From contig JARBJD010000628.1 of NCBI GenBank assembly GCA_033064195.1, positions 1 through 27,817 on the forward strand: a stretch of DNA of 27,817 bases, read 5' to 3'. This DNA comes from Blattamonas nauphoetae. Its lineage: Eukaryota; Preaxostyla; Oxymonadida. The position numbers and the translations under genes were made by a program. Numbering within the stretch: position 1 is the stretch's first letter; each line of letters begins with the position of its first letter. Below the pieces are notes generated by a model. It saw only the letters and a list, made by a program, of their open reading frames with translations, had not been told where the DNA came from and did no database searches. Positions 26,626-27,817 of the stretch are shown in pieces.

Positions 26626-26642
26626 TAACAGAAATAAAAACT
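26626..26642 (-). promoter_or_regulatory. Polinton T-rich upstream motif, copy 13
   Basis: Reads GTTTTTATTTCTGTTAA on the minus strand, directly before ATG 26625 and just after the stop of the right-hand integrase (26649). Confidence 0.58.
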
Positions 26643-26648
26643 TCTGTA

Positions 26649-27795
26649 CTACACCAAATTAAAATCATCAATAAACTCTGGTGACAAATCGTCGATGGAA
26701 GCAGCGTGATATTTTGTGTGTTGAATAGGAACGTACACCACATTCGACAAACTGGTGAGTCCATTCATTAATGATGCCACCACATTTCCGTGTTTGTACT
26801 CAATGAATTGTCTCACGAATTGAAACTGTCTTCGCTTCTTCTGAAACTTGGCAGCAGTTTTGTTCAAATCAAGGTGAATCAACAATATATTTCCTGGTTT
26901 GTATCGCCACAATAATTGTAAGTCTGTTGTCGTTGAATGTTCTTCAATTGCTCTTCACAACTGGAGATATACAGTGCTTCGATTTCACGATTGTTTTGTG
27001 CCTGCTGTGGAGTGAATTTGTTCCAGTACGCTCGATGTGGAGTCACGTTGTAATAGTTTACCATCTGATTCATCAGTGAATGATTTGCCATTTGTGTTGC
27101 ATTGTCTTGGAATCCATCTCTGATTGTTCTGATCACTCGATCGACAATTCTGTTGTGATTTGTGAATGGTGAACTTGTGAAATATGTACTAACCATTTGT
27201 TGCTTAAAATACGTTGATGCTTCTCCACTTGTCCAAGCAGATTCTCCATCACCACGAATGCTGTTGACGTGAACTCCACGATGATGAATTAGATCATTGA
27301 TTGCAGTCTTGACTTTACTCCATGATTTATCCAGTACTGGAATTGCAACAAGGTATGTAGTGTTGATGTTGATGGCAAAGAGGAGTAAATCTGCAGTACT
27401 GTTTTCGACGTTGGTGATTGGATGAAAACAAGATCAATTTCCCATGATCCTGACTTCGGTGAGAAATAGGGTCGATCACACTTCTGAGGAACCTTTCTGT
27501 CTGAGGTCTGGTGTGGATCACCAGTGATTGCCTTCGACATGAACTGCATTTTTGATCGAAAAGGATATGATATTTTTCAACCGGTCTTGCAGTCATTGGT
27601 ACTCCATTGGCAATATTTGCTCGTTATTTTCCCGTAAGTTCATTGTTTGTTTTGGATTTGCTAGAGTCCATCTGTGAACATATTCATCGTACCAATCTTG
27701 AAATGATCGTCCACCATACGGGAGCAATACTGAAATCAGTATCATCACTATCAACAGCTCTGGGTATGTGATGCAATAAACAAATCACGATTCAT
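26649..27795 (-). pseudogene. Polinton retrovirus-like (rve) integrase, right copy
   Basis: This would join the element's ends to host DNA. Readable parts on the minus strand are GSWEIDLVFIQSP with the first acidic residue near 27.44 kb, IRGDGESAWTSGEAS with the second near 27.25 kb, and NHNRIVDRVIRTIRDGF with the third acidic site 35 residues further on. Then come a PHRAYWNKFTPQQAQ segment and a C-terminal SH3/chromo-like tail (YKPGNILLIHLDLNKTAAKF). The ATG at 27795 matches the start of the left copy, and the bases beyond it resemble those beyond the left copy, so the same gene order probably continues outside the window. It is broken, with a few breaks. The C-terminal part is missing from the left copy only because of the window edge. 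Confidence 0.85.
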
Positions 27796-27817
27796 CTTCG
27801 AATCGACAATCTGTTTG

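Larger units (their letters stand above)
17739..27817. mobile_element. Polinton/Maverick, capsid half with integrase (incomplete)
   Basis: A compact set of virus-like genes on both strands: fibre-like S74 protein, two jelly-roll capsid paralogs, small capsid-associated proteins, FtsK/HerA-type packaging ATPase and an integrase that continues past the window end. ATPase, capsid and integrase together define a Polinton with virion genes. The left limit is set at the first promoter-like motif. No terminal inverted repeat was recognised and no adenovirus-type protease was seen. Several genes look whole and the others carry about one break each, so it is a moderately young fossil. Confidence 0.88.

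Noticed and set aside
26649-27795. LTR retrotransposon integrase
   Set aside because: There is no reverse transcriptase, gag or LTR nearby. The genomic setting with polymerase B, packaging ATPase and capsid genes makes it a Polinton integrase.

Overview
This is a eukaryotic window made almost entirely of mobile DNA. No ordinary host gene was recognised. The host is not identified: a tRNA-like A/B-box unit, one possible 48-bp GT-AG intron and eukaryotic transposon families (hAT, pogo, Merlin-like) point to a eukaryote, and the Polinton content with compact intronless genes would fit a Polinton-rich protist, but that last step is a guess.

Layout. (1) 1-7420: part of a Polinton/Maverick, all genes on the minus strand: integrase (cut by the window edge), an unrecognised 243-aa protein, protein-primed DNA polymerase B (broken), a 600-bp non-coding block with hairpins, and a 205-aa protein of three repeated modules. 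(2) 7421-17660: a nest of DNA transposons. A plus-strand gene with a DDE-like core (8091-9126, resumed at 14613-15018) is split by a 5.5-kb hAT element (9127-14604, 8-bp target duplication ATCAGGTC). That hAT is itself split by a pogo-like element (11795-13389, TA target) and by a 1.4-kb non-autonomous hAT (10004-11404, target duplication GACATATG). A Merlin/IS1595-like remnant, a tRNA-like unit and a hairpin cluster follow. (3) 17739-27817: the capsid-bearing half of a Polinton: a short module gene, a fibre-like protein with an S74 chaperone domain, two paralogous capsid proteins, two small 'MAPG' proteins, several unrecognised proteins, an FtsK/HerA-type packaging ATPase, a small coiled-coil gene and a second integrase copy that runs to the window end.

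The two integrases lie in the same orientation about 27.0 kb apart and look alike along their whole shared length (roughly 85-90% by eye). The simplest reading is two head-to-tail Polintons, one seen from integrase to its polymerase end and one from its capsid end to integrase, with the transposon nest between them. A single element with two integrases, or a tandem array, is not excluded.

Most striking is a T-rich motif, consensus TTTTTTATTTTTGTANAA, directly in front of nearly every Polinton gene on both strands (13 copies). It behaves like one shared promoter for the whole gene set, allows gene starts to be chosen, and reveals genes that are otherwise easy to miss. A second notable pattern is a short double-hairpin repeat that sits inside Polinton reading frames. 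Several Polinton genes are broken but most carry only one or two breaks, so these copies look like moderately young fossils.
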